From Asterionellopsis glacialis (taxonomy: Eukaryota; Bacillariophyta; Plagiogrammaphyceae; Rhaphoneidales; Asterionellopsidaceae): a DNA stretch of 59,702 bases. Below are positions 49,708 through 59,702 of the stretch, piece by piece. How positions within the stretch are numbered: the stretch's first letter is position 1; the number at the start of each line of letters is the position of its first letter. The translations under genes and the position numbers were made by a program. Location of the stretch: positions 1-59,702 of the forward strand of contig WKLE02004436.1 in assembly GCA_014885115.2 (NCBI GenBank). Reading direction: 5' to 3'. The notes beneath the pieces were generated by a model that was not told the origin of the DNA, searched no databases, and saw nothing but the letters and a program-made list of their open reading frames with translations.

Positions 49708-52199
49708 TTACTCGGCAACTCTGTCACGCTTGTTGACTCTGCGAAAGTCGCCATAGTTTTCCGATACAAAATCCATATGAAATTCCTGACCCACCATGGC
49801 AGTTAACACATCGACACCAATTTTTGCCTCCGAAATGACAGACGACAAATGAGTGGAGCCACAAAATGCCAAGAGACTGTAAGAAGTCTGTTTACCTTCA
49901 ATTTCGTCGTTGATTCGGTCGATCGCGTGATCTTCAATTATTTGTGGAAAATTTGGTCGTTCAAAGTGAAAACATCCCGATTTGAACAGAGATGAACCGG
50001 ACAGCTCACGTCTGAGCTGAGAACAAGATTCCTTGTCTTTATCCGTAATATAAAACGAGATCTTGCAAACTTTTGATGCATTCTTTCTTCCCCATGCGGC
50101 AACCAACCTATCATATTGATCGATGAGGTCTGGAACGATTTGCAGAACATTTGTAGCCGACCTAGTTACCCAAATGAAATGAAGCTCGTCTAAAATCGCA
50201 CGATCCCCGGTAACTGTACTTCTTGCGGACTGATGTCGGGGCTTCACAGATGAGTACCAGAGCCTGCTGGTCATATAACCATGTAAAAGGAGATAAACAA
50301 ATTGATCGTCTGTCTCGAAATTACCCCACGTGTGCTTTTCAAACCAGTACCAGTCAACAAAGACGCTGAGGACAACCATGGTCAGATCAACGTTTACAAG
50401 TAAGGAATTGCAATCCCAGAAACCAGTAGCAACAATTGCGAACATAACTTGAAAGGCAATCGTTCCAGCCTGAAGAGCCTCCGTCATACCATCGTAGAGT
50501 TTGAATGAAAGTCCGTTCCAAGAAAGTGTAAGGGAGTTTACAAGGATCCCGAATACAGGTAAAAGACAAAGTAAAACTACACCATATACAGGTGCAAAAG
50601 CCTTCCAAGCAGCTTCTTTCATCCTTTTTGAGTTTGCAAAGATGGCTGATTTTGGTACGTAAGAGTTCTCCTGCGCTGAACTACCTGTTATTTTGCCGCA
50701 GAAGGTTCCTCTAATGGCATTTTTTGCCTTTTCAACTTTTAGGATGAATTTATTGTTTTCGTCTTCTTCGTGGAAGTAGGCTTCCGGGTTGAGACGTAGA
50801 AGCTGCCGGATGTGATCTTTGCACATACTAACTATTGGAACAATTCCAGTCCCACTACCTACTACAATGGCATGCGAATAACTCTGAGCATTTCCTAGCC
50901 TTGTTCCGTAAGGCCCCATGATTTCAACCTTGATTTCATCCAAATTCCATTCTCGAAACAAAACTCCTTGGTCGCCAGAGGTGCCTTCGTCCTTAGCTGC
51001 TAAAGATTTCTGACGTAACAAGGTCCAAAGATTATCTGTCCATGAGTGTTCTTCCTGAACTTCAATGTAGAATTCCAGGTGATCGTGGTTGTTTGGGCAA
51101 CTTGCAATGGAAAATGGGTGCCAGTGAGGGTCAATCTCGGGAAACTTGATGCATGCGTATTGTCCAGCCTTGAATTGGAAAAGTGCAGGCCTGCGTGTCT
51201 TCATCGTTATCATTCTCGATCCGGTGTCTTGGCCGATTAATTTACTTTCTAGGACATTCGTAGTGTAATTGTTGTGCATGTGCATGGCGAGGCGATCACA
51301 CATGTAGTAGAGCAATGGGGCTGAAAACCATATGAAGGTTTGACTACGGCTAGAAACATCTTTACGCCCCTTTTCACCATCCAGGGTGTGAATCACAGAA
51401 AGTGCATACATGATAAAAACTAAATGATGGATGATGTAAAATACTTCGTAGGGTATGAAATCTCGAAGGAAACTGGTTATAGCTATAACCACACAGGTAG
51501 CCATAATGACGAGACCTGTGATAAAAATCTCAGAACTGAATTTGTCACAAAATGCCTGTTCTCCTCCAGCACAAAGTTTTCCAAAAAATATAAAGAAAAA
51601 AATTGTTGCAACGATAACAATAACTGCCCAAGTGTATCCGAGATGAATATGAATTCGTTGGCTGCGATTGAAAGGGATGAAATTGTTGAGAGCCGTATTG
51701 GAAGCACGAGCGATTGTGAGTCGTGACATGGTTGCTGGAATAATCGCCATCTGAAATAGAATGGCATGCATGGCTCCAAATTCTAAGGAAGGTCCCAAGC
51801 GTTTCCACCAATAAAAGGGTGCTTCCTCGGGTACCATTGTTTTCTGTAAATGGAATTTTTCCATAAAGAAATGAACTACAGTCGTGCAAAAAATAAAATA
51901 AAAATCAACGAGCAATCGTGAAAATGAGAATGCGAATCTATTTTTTTACAAAATATATATATTTTTTATATCTTACCATAAACTACCATTGTCGCAATGA
52001 AATGGACGAGTGTTATCACTAAGAGCTTTCGCTCAAAGTATAATTTAGTAAAAAATCTTGATAAAAACTTTGGCTTCGCATGGTGCCTGATTTTATCCAA
52101 AGTAGCTTTCTTCAATTTCACTGGATACTGTTGTAGCTTTTTCTTCTTTTTCGCGTTTTGCCTAGATGGCCGAGGATCCTCCGGTTGCGGTGGTGCCAT
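49708..52199 (-). CDS. NOX/ferric-reductase-like transmembrane oxidoreductase, two exons
   Basis: Exon 1 is 52199-51977, intron 51876-51976 (101 bp; donor TATG|GTAAGA, acceptor with a T-rich tract, CTGTAG|TTCATT, phase 1), exon 2 51875-49708; 796 residues. Ferric-reductase transmembrane domain, about 55-265, with haem-ligand candidates in IHIHLGYTW and HHLVFIMYALSVIH. FAD-binding domain with HPFSIAS (about 355) and NAD(P)H-binding motif GSGTGIVP (about 445), ending in FCGSTHLSSVI and FHMDFVSENYG. Between GSGTGIVP and the later NAD(P)H-domain strands (LHFIWVTRS) lies an insertion of about 170 residues with three to four hydrophobic segments. The second expected TM3 histidine is absent. It probably moves electrons from NAD(P)H across a membrane to oxygen or Fe(III); acceptor unknown. 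Confidence 0.85.
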
Positions 52200-52836
52200 G
52201 GCTTTGGCTCTAAAAGGTATTCAAACTATTGTAGCAAACTGTTTCTAAACTTTTGATTCTAGCTAATTCTAAATATTATATGAAGCAAATTAAAAAAACG
52301 CGGGTCTGTTCTCTTTCGGCGGATAGCACTGTTTTTTTTTCAGTACATTGATGTACACCTCTAGGAGTTGGTAAGATTAGTCCTCTAGTATGTAGGACTA
52401 GGACTCTAGGACCTTGTGTAGGTGAGAGCCTCTGACGCGTGTTCTCAAATTCTCCGATAGGCTGTTATAAAAGCCTAAGACGTTGCTTGTCTTCGTGTGT
52501 ACACTGGCGAACACGATTGAAAGTTCCCGTACGCCGTTCCCCAAAATTTATCCCTTTCGATAGAGGGACCGATAGAATAACAATCTTATCATTGATCGGG
52601 GTTTTCTTAGTTTTGAAAGTTTTGACTACAAATATATTGCCATGGATAGTCTATTAAAGAAAAATAAGTTAGAAAGCTATCAATATTTTTTGCAGGCCAA
52701 GGGATATAACTAAATTTAAAGGTTTGGTTGCTTAACAAAGTGTATTCTACTGTGACGATTTGTGACAGGAACTAAGTCAGCATGTTGATGATTCCGAAAT
52801 GTAGATGCTACCAACTGTTATGTCATGGCGATAGGC
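52200..52836. other. Intergenic region
   Basis: About 640 bp between the NOX-like gene start and the RPB2 3' end. The stretch 52350-52430 repeats CTCTAG/TAGGACT motifs like those at 49140-49265. No credible gene. Confidence 0.45.
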
Positions 52837-55800
52837 CTAATAAGAGCTATCCCGAGTAGGCACGAGCTCCGTGTAAATTCGTGTGCTAATGCACATGGAC
52901 TGCATTTCTTGGAGCAAAAGCTTACAGGCATAAGGGATTTCAACTTGACAGATTTTGTAGGGTCTTCCCACACACTCGGGGGTACGACACTCGTAAGTCA
53001 TCTTCTTCAAGTTCGATTGTGCTGTAAGACCGCAGCGCTCGCAAATATGTATCCGGTATTGATCCGAGTTGCAAAAGAATCGATCACGCATGAAATTAGC
53101 ACAACCATGTGTAATTAGACAATCACGTTCCATTTCTCCCATACGAAGACCTCCATCACGAGAACGACCTTCAAGAGGTTGGCGAGTGAGCATGGCCACC
53201 GGACCACGAGCTCTTGAATGAACTTTGTCATCGACCTGAAATGATTCAGAGAAAATGGATGAGATCTCAGCAGAACATCAAGGAAACTGCTGTCATTTTT
53301 TTCAAAAAAGATCAACGAAACTTACCAAATGCTTCAAACGCTGGTAGAAAGTGGGTCCAATAAAGACGCGTGCATTCATTGGTCTACCTGTATGGCCAGA
53401 GTAAATAGCTTCATTACCATGCTTTTGGTAGCCCATGGCATGGAGACGCGTACTGATATCTTCCACTGTGACATCAGTAAACGGAGTGGCATCACCTTCG
53501 CATCCTTGGAAAACAACGACTTTACCGAGAAGACATTCAATCAACTGCGCGATAGTCATACGTGATGGAATAGCATGAGGGTTTACAATGATGTCTGGAA
53601 CAATTCCTTCTGCAGTAAAAGGCATGTCTTCCTGACGATATGTCATACCGATTGTACCCTTCTGACCGTGCCTTGATGCCTGCAGGGGGGTTTATGGATT
53701 CGAAACAAAACATTAGTACAGAAGAAAAGGGAAAGCGTCGCCCATCGAGACGGATAAAGAGAGCACTTACAAATTTGTCCCCAACTTGAGGAATTCGAAC
53801 GTTTCTTATACGAACTTTCGTGAATCGGTAACCCTCCTTGGTTGTACTGATCAAAACGTTGTCAACGATACCATTCTCGTTCGCTTTCATTGATGTACTG
53901 CAGTCACGCTTGGTGTATCTTGACGGCATACCAGCAGTTGAATCGAGAGGAGCAGACTTTCCGATCAAAATATCATCCCCTGATACTCGAGTTCCGGGTG
54001 CGACCAGACCATCTTCGTCCAATTTTCCGTATTCGCCATGCTTCATACCGCGGGTGTTGTCTTGTGAAGGCTTTTCAAAGAGTTCGGAGGTGAGAGATCC
54101 TACTGTTCCTACATTGCTAGCCTTTTCTTGATCAATGTAGCAACGATAGTAAGAAGAACGGAACAATCCTCTGTCGACGGCTGACTGGTTCATAATCAAG
54201 GAATCTTCCTGGTTGTAACCGGTGTAAATCATAATAGCGACAACACAGTTCACACCACTTGGCAATTCACGGAAGTGAAGGAATTCCATCGCTCGAGTCG
54301 TACAAAGAGGCTTTTGAGGATAATGTAACACGTGAGCCATCGTATCCATCCTGACTTGATAATTTGAAGCGTAGATACCCATCGCCTGCTTTCCCATCGC
54401 ACTCTGGTAGGTATTACGAGGACTCTGGTTGTGATCGGGGAAGGGAATAATGGAAGCACAAACACCCAAAATCATGGAAGGGTGAATTTCACAATGAGTA
54501 TATGTAGAGGAATAAGAGTCATCGGAATCAAGATCCTTGGGCTCCATGGCAATCATGGTGGTTTCCTCTTCCTCAGTATCAATATATTCAACGAGTCCTT
54601 CCATAAGAAGATCGGTCCAAGTGAGTTTCTTTTGATCATTGGAAATGCCCTGCAGTTGAGAAATATGGTGCTTCTTGATTACTAATTGTTGGTCCGTAAC
54701 AATGAATAGAGGTCTACAGATACGTCCAGCATCTGTGTAGATTCGCACCTCTTGTGCAGAAATGTCGCGTACAATACTAACTTCGGCATCAATATCCACC
54801 ATACGACGAAGAGAGCGGAACGTATCAACAAGAGCATTAGGATCGCGATGGATTCCAACCCAGTTACCGTTTACAAACACTTTACATGTGGACGGCTCAG
54901 CCATGACAGAAGGAAGAATATCAGTGAGATTCTCTGTACTAAATTCTTCGAGGAACTCCAATACAGGAACCTGCGCTGTACCAGTTGTAATGTACGCCAT
55001 TAACGCTAAATTCTTTACAAGACCGACGGCCTGACCCTCTGGAGTTTCAGCAGGACACACCATTCCCCAATGTGTGTTGTGCAGTTGGCGTGGTTTTGCT
55101 TGTTTACCGGTACGAGCTAGCGGTGTGTTACACCGTCTTAAGTGCGATAACGATGATGCATACGTAAGCCTGTTGAGAACCTGTGAGACACCTGCCTTTG
55201 ATGCTGCCCCTGCACCCTTATCACCCCCTAACAACATGCAAGAAAAGTTTTTGAAAGATGAGAATAAATCAGTCTACGTGTGATAAAAACAGAGCTTCCG
55301 CCCATGCGATAATGATGAGACGACTTACAATTTCCTGTTGCGAGACTGTATTTGAGTCCATCTGTAATGTGATTACTCTTGATAGCTGTTCCAATGTTGA
55401 AATGTTTTCCCTCGTCAAGACAGCGCTGCAAATGCTTTCGAACGTCCTTGGTAAGTTTCCGGAAAAGAAGACGGAATAGGCCACTTAGTAAAGGTCCAGC
55501 CAAATCGAGACGTTTCTTTCCAAAGTGATCACGATCATCTTCCCCAGCTCGACCCAATCTACACATGAGAAGTTTATGCACAGAATATCCCAAAAAGAAA
55601 CCCTTTTTCGTCTCACAATGTTCTTCTGTACCGACGTGAGGCAAAACTTCTTTCTGTAGAATTCCAGATGCATATCTAATACGGTCGTCTTTGGTAACAT
55701 CTCTCGCACTACCTCTCCTACCGATGAAATCAAGAGCAACGTCTTGCCGTTGGATGACAAAGGCTTCTTCTAAACTGGGTCGGAAAAGATCCATCATTTC

Positions 55801-56978
55801 TCCGTCCGTCAAATCATATACCACATGCTCAATAATGTCACGATCTGCCACATACCCAAGTGCTCGGAAGATAATTACGACAGGAATATCAGTTCTAATG
55901 TAGGGTAATGTACTTCGAATTTGGTTTCCTTCAATAGAACCCTTTCCTCCCTTTTCATACATTTGAATGTAGAGTGTACTCACAGGTCTTGTGGAGTTTT
56001 CAACTTGACTCCTAGTTTCAATGACCCATGAGAATTTGCTAGGTTGTTTCTTCTTAAAGGCATAAACGTGATTGTTACTCAAACGTTCTTGTGCAACAAT
56101 AACCTTTTCACTTCCATTAATTACAAAGTATCCACCCTGATCGTAAATACATTCCCCCAAATCAGACAAATCTGCATCATCCTTATCAGATAAAACACAA
56201 AAAAGAGATCTCAACATGATGGGAACGTAACCCAAAAACTCCTTCCTTGCATGTTCCGTCGATCGTGGTTCACCGAAATCTTCTGTTGGATCTCCAACAT
56301 TGACTTCTTGCGCTACTTCGTACGTATTCATCGTGACATCCACATACAGTGGTGCAGAGTAAGTTAAGTTTCTCAAACGTGCCTCGTGAGGGAACATATT
56401 GGTAACTGTCCCATCCTTCTCCACATTGGTAGGTTTTGACAAATAGACTTGTCCAAATTGAATTTCAAATACTTGTTTTGTTGGACTATGAGCTGCGTTA
56501 TCAAAGGCTTCTTCGTCGTAATAACCTACAGTGTGCTGCATTTCGGGTGTGACACGAATATCACCTGAATCATCAACCAATTCTTGCATTGTGTTTTGAA
56601 TAAATTGATCAAATGAATCCAATTGTTGTCGCACCAAACCCTTTTCTTCAAAGTAGGAACTGAAATCATCATAATGCGTTGATTGCAAGTGTGGAAGATA
56701 TCAAGTATGACAGAGAAAAAACAGACAAAAAGTTGTCAACAACATCATACACAGTATGGACTTTTTGCTCGGCTGTCGTACTGTTTGTGAAAAGTTGTAC
56801 GTAGACTGCCGTAGAAATCCAGTACAAAACACCAAAAAAATTACCTAATGACGGCCCAAGCATCCTCTTGTGTAACGGGAACATCGTCCATATCCATTCC
56901 TTCGTCGCCTTCCACATATTGTTGCTCTTCCCCCACACCTTCTTCGTAGTGTTGTGGTTGTTCTTCGTACTCCATCAT
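52837..56978 (-). CDS. RPB2: DNA-directed RNA polymerase II second-largest subunit RPB2, five exons
   Basis: Exons 56978-56845, 56659-55329, 55227-53771, 53679-53326 and 53235-52837; introns of 185, 101, 91 and 90 bp, all GT-AG and phase-consistent. Spliced length 1224 residues, as in yeast. The N-terminus ..[26 protein letters not shown] and the motifs [37 protein letters not shown] and [15 protein letters not shown] are diagnostic of RPB2 rather than RPA2 or RPC2. The C-terminal zinc ribbon is CERCG..ECRTPEC. RPB2 forms half of the active-site cleft of RNA polymerase II. Two in-frame ATGs start the gene (56978 and 56975). Introns break very conserved segments, which made the junctions certain. 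No oddity seen. Confidence 0.97.
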
Positions 56979-57922
56979 GATGATAGGGTACTCAGTTGAA
57001 ACTTAAAAAGTGAAGCTATCTTACAACCTACAACACGGATGCAATGCACAAACCGCACTACTTGTGCAAACCCCTCTTTATTTTGAAGACCTAATTGGAG
57101 GAAACAAAATGCGACCGAGCTAGCGACAGACATGCTGGCAGAGGCACGCAAAAACGAGTCAAACAAGACGCATGTGGAAAATTGTCCGGTTCTCGTACGG
57201 TCTGTATTCGTACGATAAACATCCAAAGAGATTATCTTGCGGTCAAAAAGATTTGAACCATGTCTTAGGACACTCTAATGTTTGTGAAAAATAATGTCTT
57301 GTACACATTATATAGTATATATGAGAATCATTATTAGGTTGTAACTGGTATAATTACTTGATATGATTATCTCGTACATACGAACGGAGGCGGGTTCGAA
57401 GATCTCGGGCGGATCTATTTTTTTTGGCTCCTCATTGTTGTCACTTCTTGTCACACACGCAAGACGAGAAAACCTGAACTAGACTGCCAGTGCATTAGAC
57501 GCACAGCGAAGCTAGTGCCACATTCAAAAGACAAACCTCCATCAGCCAACACATCAAAAGCATTTGCTTGTTTGGTTTTAAAATTGTCTGAGAGGAGAAA
57601 GTTCCCCTCTACTATTATCTAGAAAATTAAGATTCATACAAATATAGGCGTTTCTCTGTTGTGCTTCCGTTCAAGGATCGGCACACTGACTTCTATTCAA
57701 CGGTTGGGTTTGACAAGCAGTGGTGTTTTCGGCCGTCAACCAGACCTTAGTTCTATTCTTGGTCAACGAAATTATCATCGAGGGATCAGTGAAACAAGTA
57801 GGCTTATATCCTTTATTCCAGCTAGAAATTTCACAACCGTTGGTAGACGACAACATCAATTCCAATCTCGAACTAGTACAATTTTTCAGAATTCAACAAC
57901 AAAGAACAAAAGTGCTGCCGCC
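56979..57922. other. Divergent region between RPB2 and the folate cyclo-ligase
   Basis: About 940 bp with both promoters. The last 260 bp are open in frame with the cyclo-ligase and code an Arg/Ser/Thr-rich stretch without Asp/Glu excess, but no ATG lies in that frame. An upstream exon or a non-AUG start could add a mitochondrial leader. Confidence 0.5.
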
Positions 57923-58719
57923 ATGTCATCAACGACAACGCCAGCAACAACGGAATCGGATGATATTCGTCAACAGAAACAGCAACTTCGTAAAAAAATA
58001 AAAGCTGATTTAAAACTATTGACAGTGGAAGAAATACAATCTCAAAGTACACAAGTATGGAATACGTTAATTACCTTACCAGAATATCAAAGTGCCAAAA
58101 CTGTGGGTGTCTTTCTGTCCATGCCCAAAGGTGAAATTAATACTGATTTTATGTTGAACCATGCCCATAAACATGGGAAAACCTTGTACATTCCTGAAGT
58201 TGGACAAAATTTTGAACAATCAGATATGGAACTAGTCAAGGTTGTTGTGAATTCTGATAATTTAGAAAAAGGGAAACCAGTACATTACAATTGGCCCCGA
58301 AATAAGGTACGTGAATAAAATCTTGATGGATTTTTCAATTCGTGTTCAAGTAATTATATTCACTTGTTGTTCTTGTTGCTGCTTTTTCATTTTTTTTTAA
58401 ACAGTGGGGTATACCAGAACCTCCTCCTGATATGCCTCGTGAAGCTGCTCAACCAGGAGATATTGATTTACTTCTCGTTCCGGGAGTTGCATTTGATAAT
58501 GCAGGAAGGAGGATAGGCCATGGGAAAGGATATTACGATCGATTCATTGCACGAATGCGGCAGAAAACTGAGAGTGCAGAAGGACCATTGAAACCAGCAC
58601 TGATTGCAGTTGGAATGACTCCAAGTTATGTAGATAATGTTCCGGTGTCTGCCAACGATTTCATGATGGATAAAGTTATCTTTCCACATGAAATGTTCAC
58701 ATTTGATAGGACAATCTAA
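57923..58719 (+). CDS. 5-formyltetrahydrofolate cyclo-ligase (MTHFS), two exons
   Basis: Exon 1 is 57923-58306, intron 58307-58404 (98 bp; AAG|GTACGT, TTTAAACAG|TGG, phase 0), exon 2 58405-58719; 232 residues. The enzyme converts 5-formyl-THF and ATP to 5,10-methenyl-THF. Seen: N-terminal RQQKQQLRKKI, FLSMPKGEINT, WPRNK|WGIPEPP and the signature VPGVAFDNAGRRIGHGKGYYDRF. The start ATG 57923 lies in GCCGCCATG, an excellent initiation context. The frame continues open upstream to 57623 without ATG and reads like a mitochondrial presequence (ARNFTTVGRR), so a longer organellar form from an upstream exon is possible. Confidence 0.93.
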
Positions 58720-58735
58720 ACAAGGGGTAACTCGA

Positions 58736-59400
58736 TTCTATGTTTTAAGAATTTCTGCGACTGTCCCTCTACTTTGTAAAACAAATAAAAGTATTACATC
58801 AAAAATTTTGCATTCGCTACCAATTCAACATGATAGTATGCTTGGAAAACATGAAACCCGAACATTATTTATAAAAGTGAAACAGCATGGTTCTATGGTT
58901 TAAGATTTTCTGCTAATGCCCCTCCACTAAGTAAAACAAATAAAAAAATGATATCGATTTTTTTGTATTCGCTACGACTTCCAACTTGAGAGTATGCATT
59001 TCGCTTGAAAAAATGAAACCCGAACAATATTTATAAGTGCAACAACCTGGTTCTACGGTTTAAGATTTTCTGCTAATGTCCCTACACTAAGTAAAACAAA
59101 TAAGAACATTACATCGATTTTTTTGATTCGCTATGACTTCCACTTGAGAGTATGCATGGCACGCAGCGACATGCATAGAGGAAAAAAATGAAACCCGAAC
59201 TTATTTTACTAAGGGAAACAACATGGTTCTGCGTTTTAAGATTTTCTGCTAATGTCCCTCGACTTCACAAAACAAATTTAAAAAATAAAATATTACTGCA
59301 CATCTAATTTTTGTATTCGCTACGACTTCAACTTGGGAGTACCTAGTAGTATGCATGTCGCTGAAATGAAAGCTGAACATTATTATGAGCAATAGGATTG
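58736..59400. repeat. Satellite of about 155-175 bp, four tandem copies
   Basis: Copies start near 58736, 58891, 59051 and 59227. Each has GGTTCT..(G/T)TTTAAGA(A)TTTTCTGC, a TAAAACAAATAA block, ATTCGCTACGACTTC, GAGAGTATGCAT and ATGAAACCCGAAC. Period 155, 160 and 176 bp; divergence increases towards the right. The array starts 16 bp after the cyclo-ligase stop, so the first copy probably serves as its 3' UTR. Confidence 0.9.
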
Positions 59401-59702
59401 TTGTTAGTAATTTTGACCAATTGCCCAATATGACAAAATGGTGTAGTAGAAATACAATGCGATTGCGCGATTCTCTTCTCAGTAGTAATTATGTGCTTCC
59501 TCTATCTGGGTGAAGTCTAAAAAAGATATGAGCAAACTACCAGGTACGTACCTGGTACCAGGTACTGTAGTCACCATCTTCAATACCGGTATCCTGTACA
59601 GTTACCAGGTACAGCAAGGAAACAACATGGCTCCCCTACTCTTCGTGTTCCTAATGCTAGCATTCGCGGACACACTAGAAGAGAAATGGGAAGAAGAATG
59701 GA
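59401..59702. other. Window end, palindrome-rich spacer
   Basis: No gene. It contains a dense run of TACCAGGTA/TACCTGGTA palindromes at 59538-59612, the same motif scattered elsewhere in the window. Confidence 0.5.

Noticed and set aside
51901..51940. Alternative acceptor AAATAG|ATTCG for the NOX-like gene intron
   Set aside because: Puts exon 2 in the wrong phase relative to exon 1; the acceptor at 51876 with its T-rich tract restores the frame.
57385..57415. GGGTTCGAAGATCTCGGG resembling a tRNA B-box
   Set aside because: No matching A-box or cloverleaf around it.

Overview
The window is nuclear DNA of a photosynthetic stramenopile, most probably a diatom. The evidence is a set of eukaryotic genes (RPB2, a U2AF-like splicing factor, PP2C, a DEAH-family helicase, OSCA/CSC1, ERO1), short GT-AG introns of about 90-185 bp, a 5S rRNA end, AT-rich spacers, a PSxxPS surface-protein stalk of the kind common in diatoms, and two proteins whose N-termini look like the diatom plastid-targeting signal (signal peptide followed by Phe at the predicted cleavage site). 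I cannot name the species.

Layout. 1-55: 3' end of a 5S rRNA gene. 354-2894 (-): plastid-type acylaminoacyl peptidase. 3387-3935 (+): small F-box-like protein. 4209-8396 (-): a four-module redox enzyme, ERO1 + fumarate-reductase flavoprotein + two cytochrome b5 domains. 9340-10635 (+): U2AF-large-subunit-like splicing factor. 11833-13581 (-): two-exon START-like lipid-binding protein. 14547-17050 (+): two tandem paralogous small membrane proteins. 17722-18165 (-): twin CX9C mitochondrial protein. 19008-22106 (+): membrane-tethered PhoD-like phosphatase. 22524-23075 (-): RidA-family deaminase. 23272-28421: complete but decayed PIF/Harbinger-type transposon with terminal inverted repeats and TTA target-site duplications. 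28425-31177: further decayed, probably transposon-derived, coding DNA. 31874-32392: unknown small ORF. 34285-35199 (+): PP2C. 35379-38072 (-): large P-loop ATPase of unknown family. 38809-42306 (+): OSCA/CSC1 channel. 42979-46638 (+): DEVH helicase. 47284-48577 (-): two-exon multi-pass membrane protein. 49708-52199 (-): two-exon NOX/ferric-reductase-like protein. 52837-56978 (-): five-exon RNA polymerase II subunit RPB2. 57923-58719 (+): two-exon 5-formyltetrahydrofolate cyclo-ligase. 58736-59400: tandem satellite.

How the genes work together. There are no operons; neighbours are mostly unrelated housekeeping genes. The most striking locus is the ERO1-fumarate reductase-cytochrome b5 fusion. 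In one secreted polypeptide it joins the enzyme that takes electrons from protein disulfide formation to a flavoprotein that can deliver electrons to fumarate, plus two haem domains. This suggests a hard-wired route for oxidative protein folding that does not depend on oxygen. The other accessory interest lies in the transposon (intact boundaries, CRE-like promoter cluster, TGA-only nonsense codons), the membrane-protein paralog pair (the second has its last membrane segment out of frame), and the NOX-like protein (membrane helices inserted in its NAD(P)H domain and one expected haem ligand missing).
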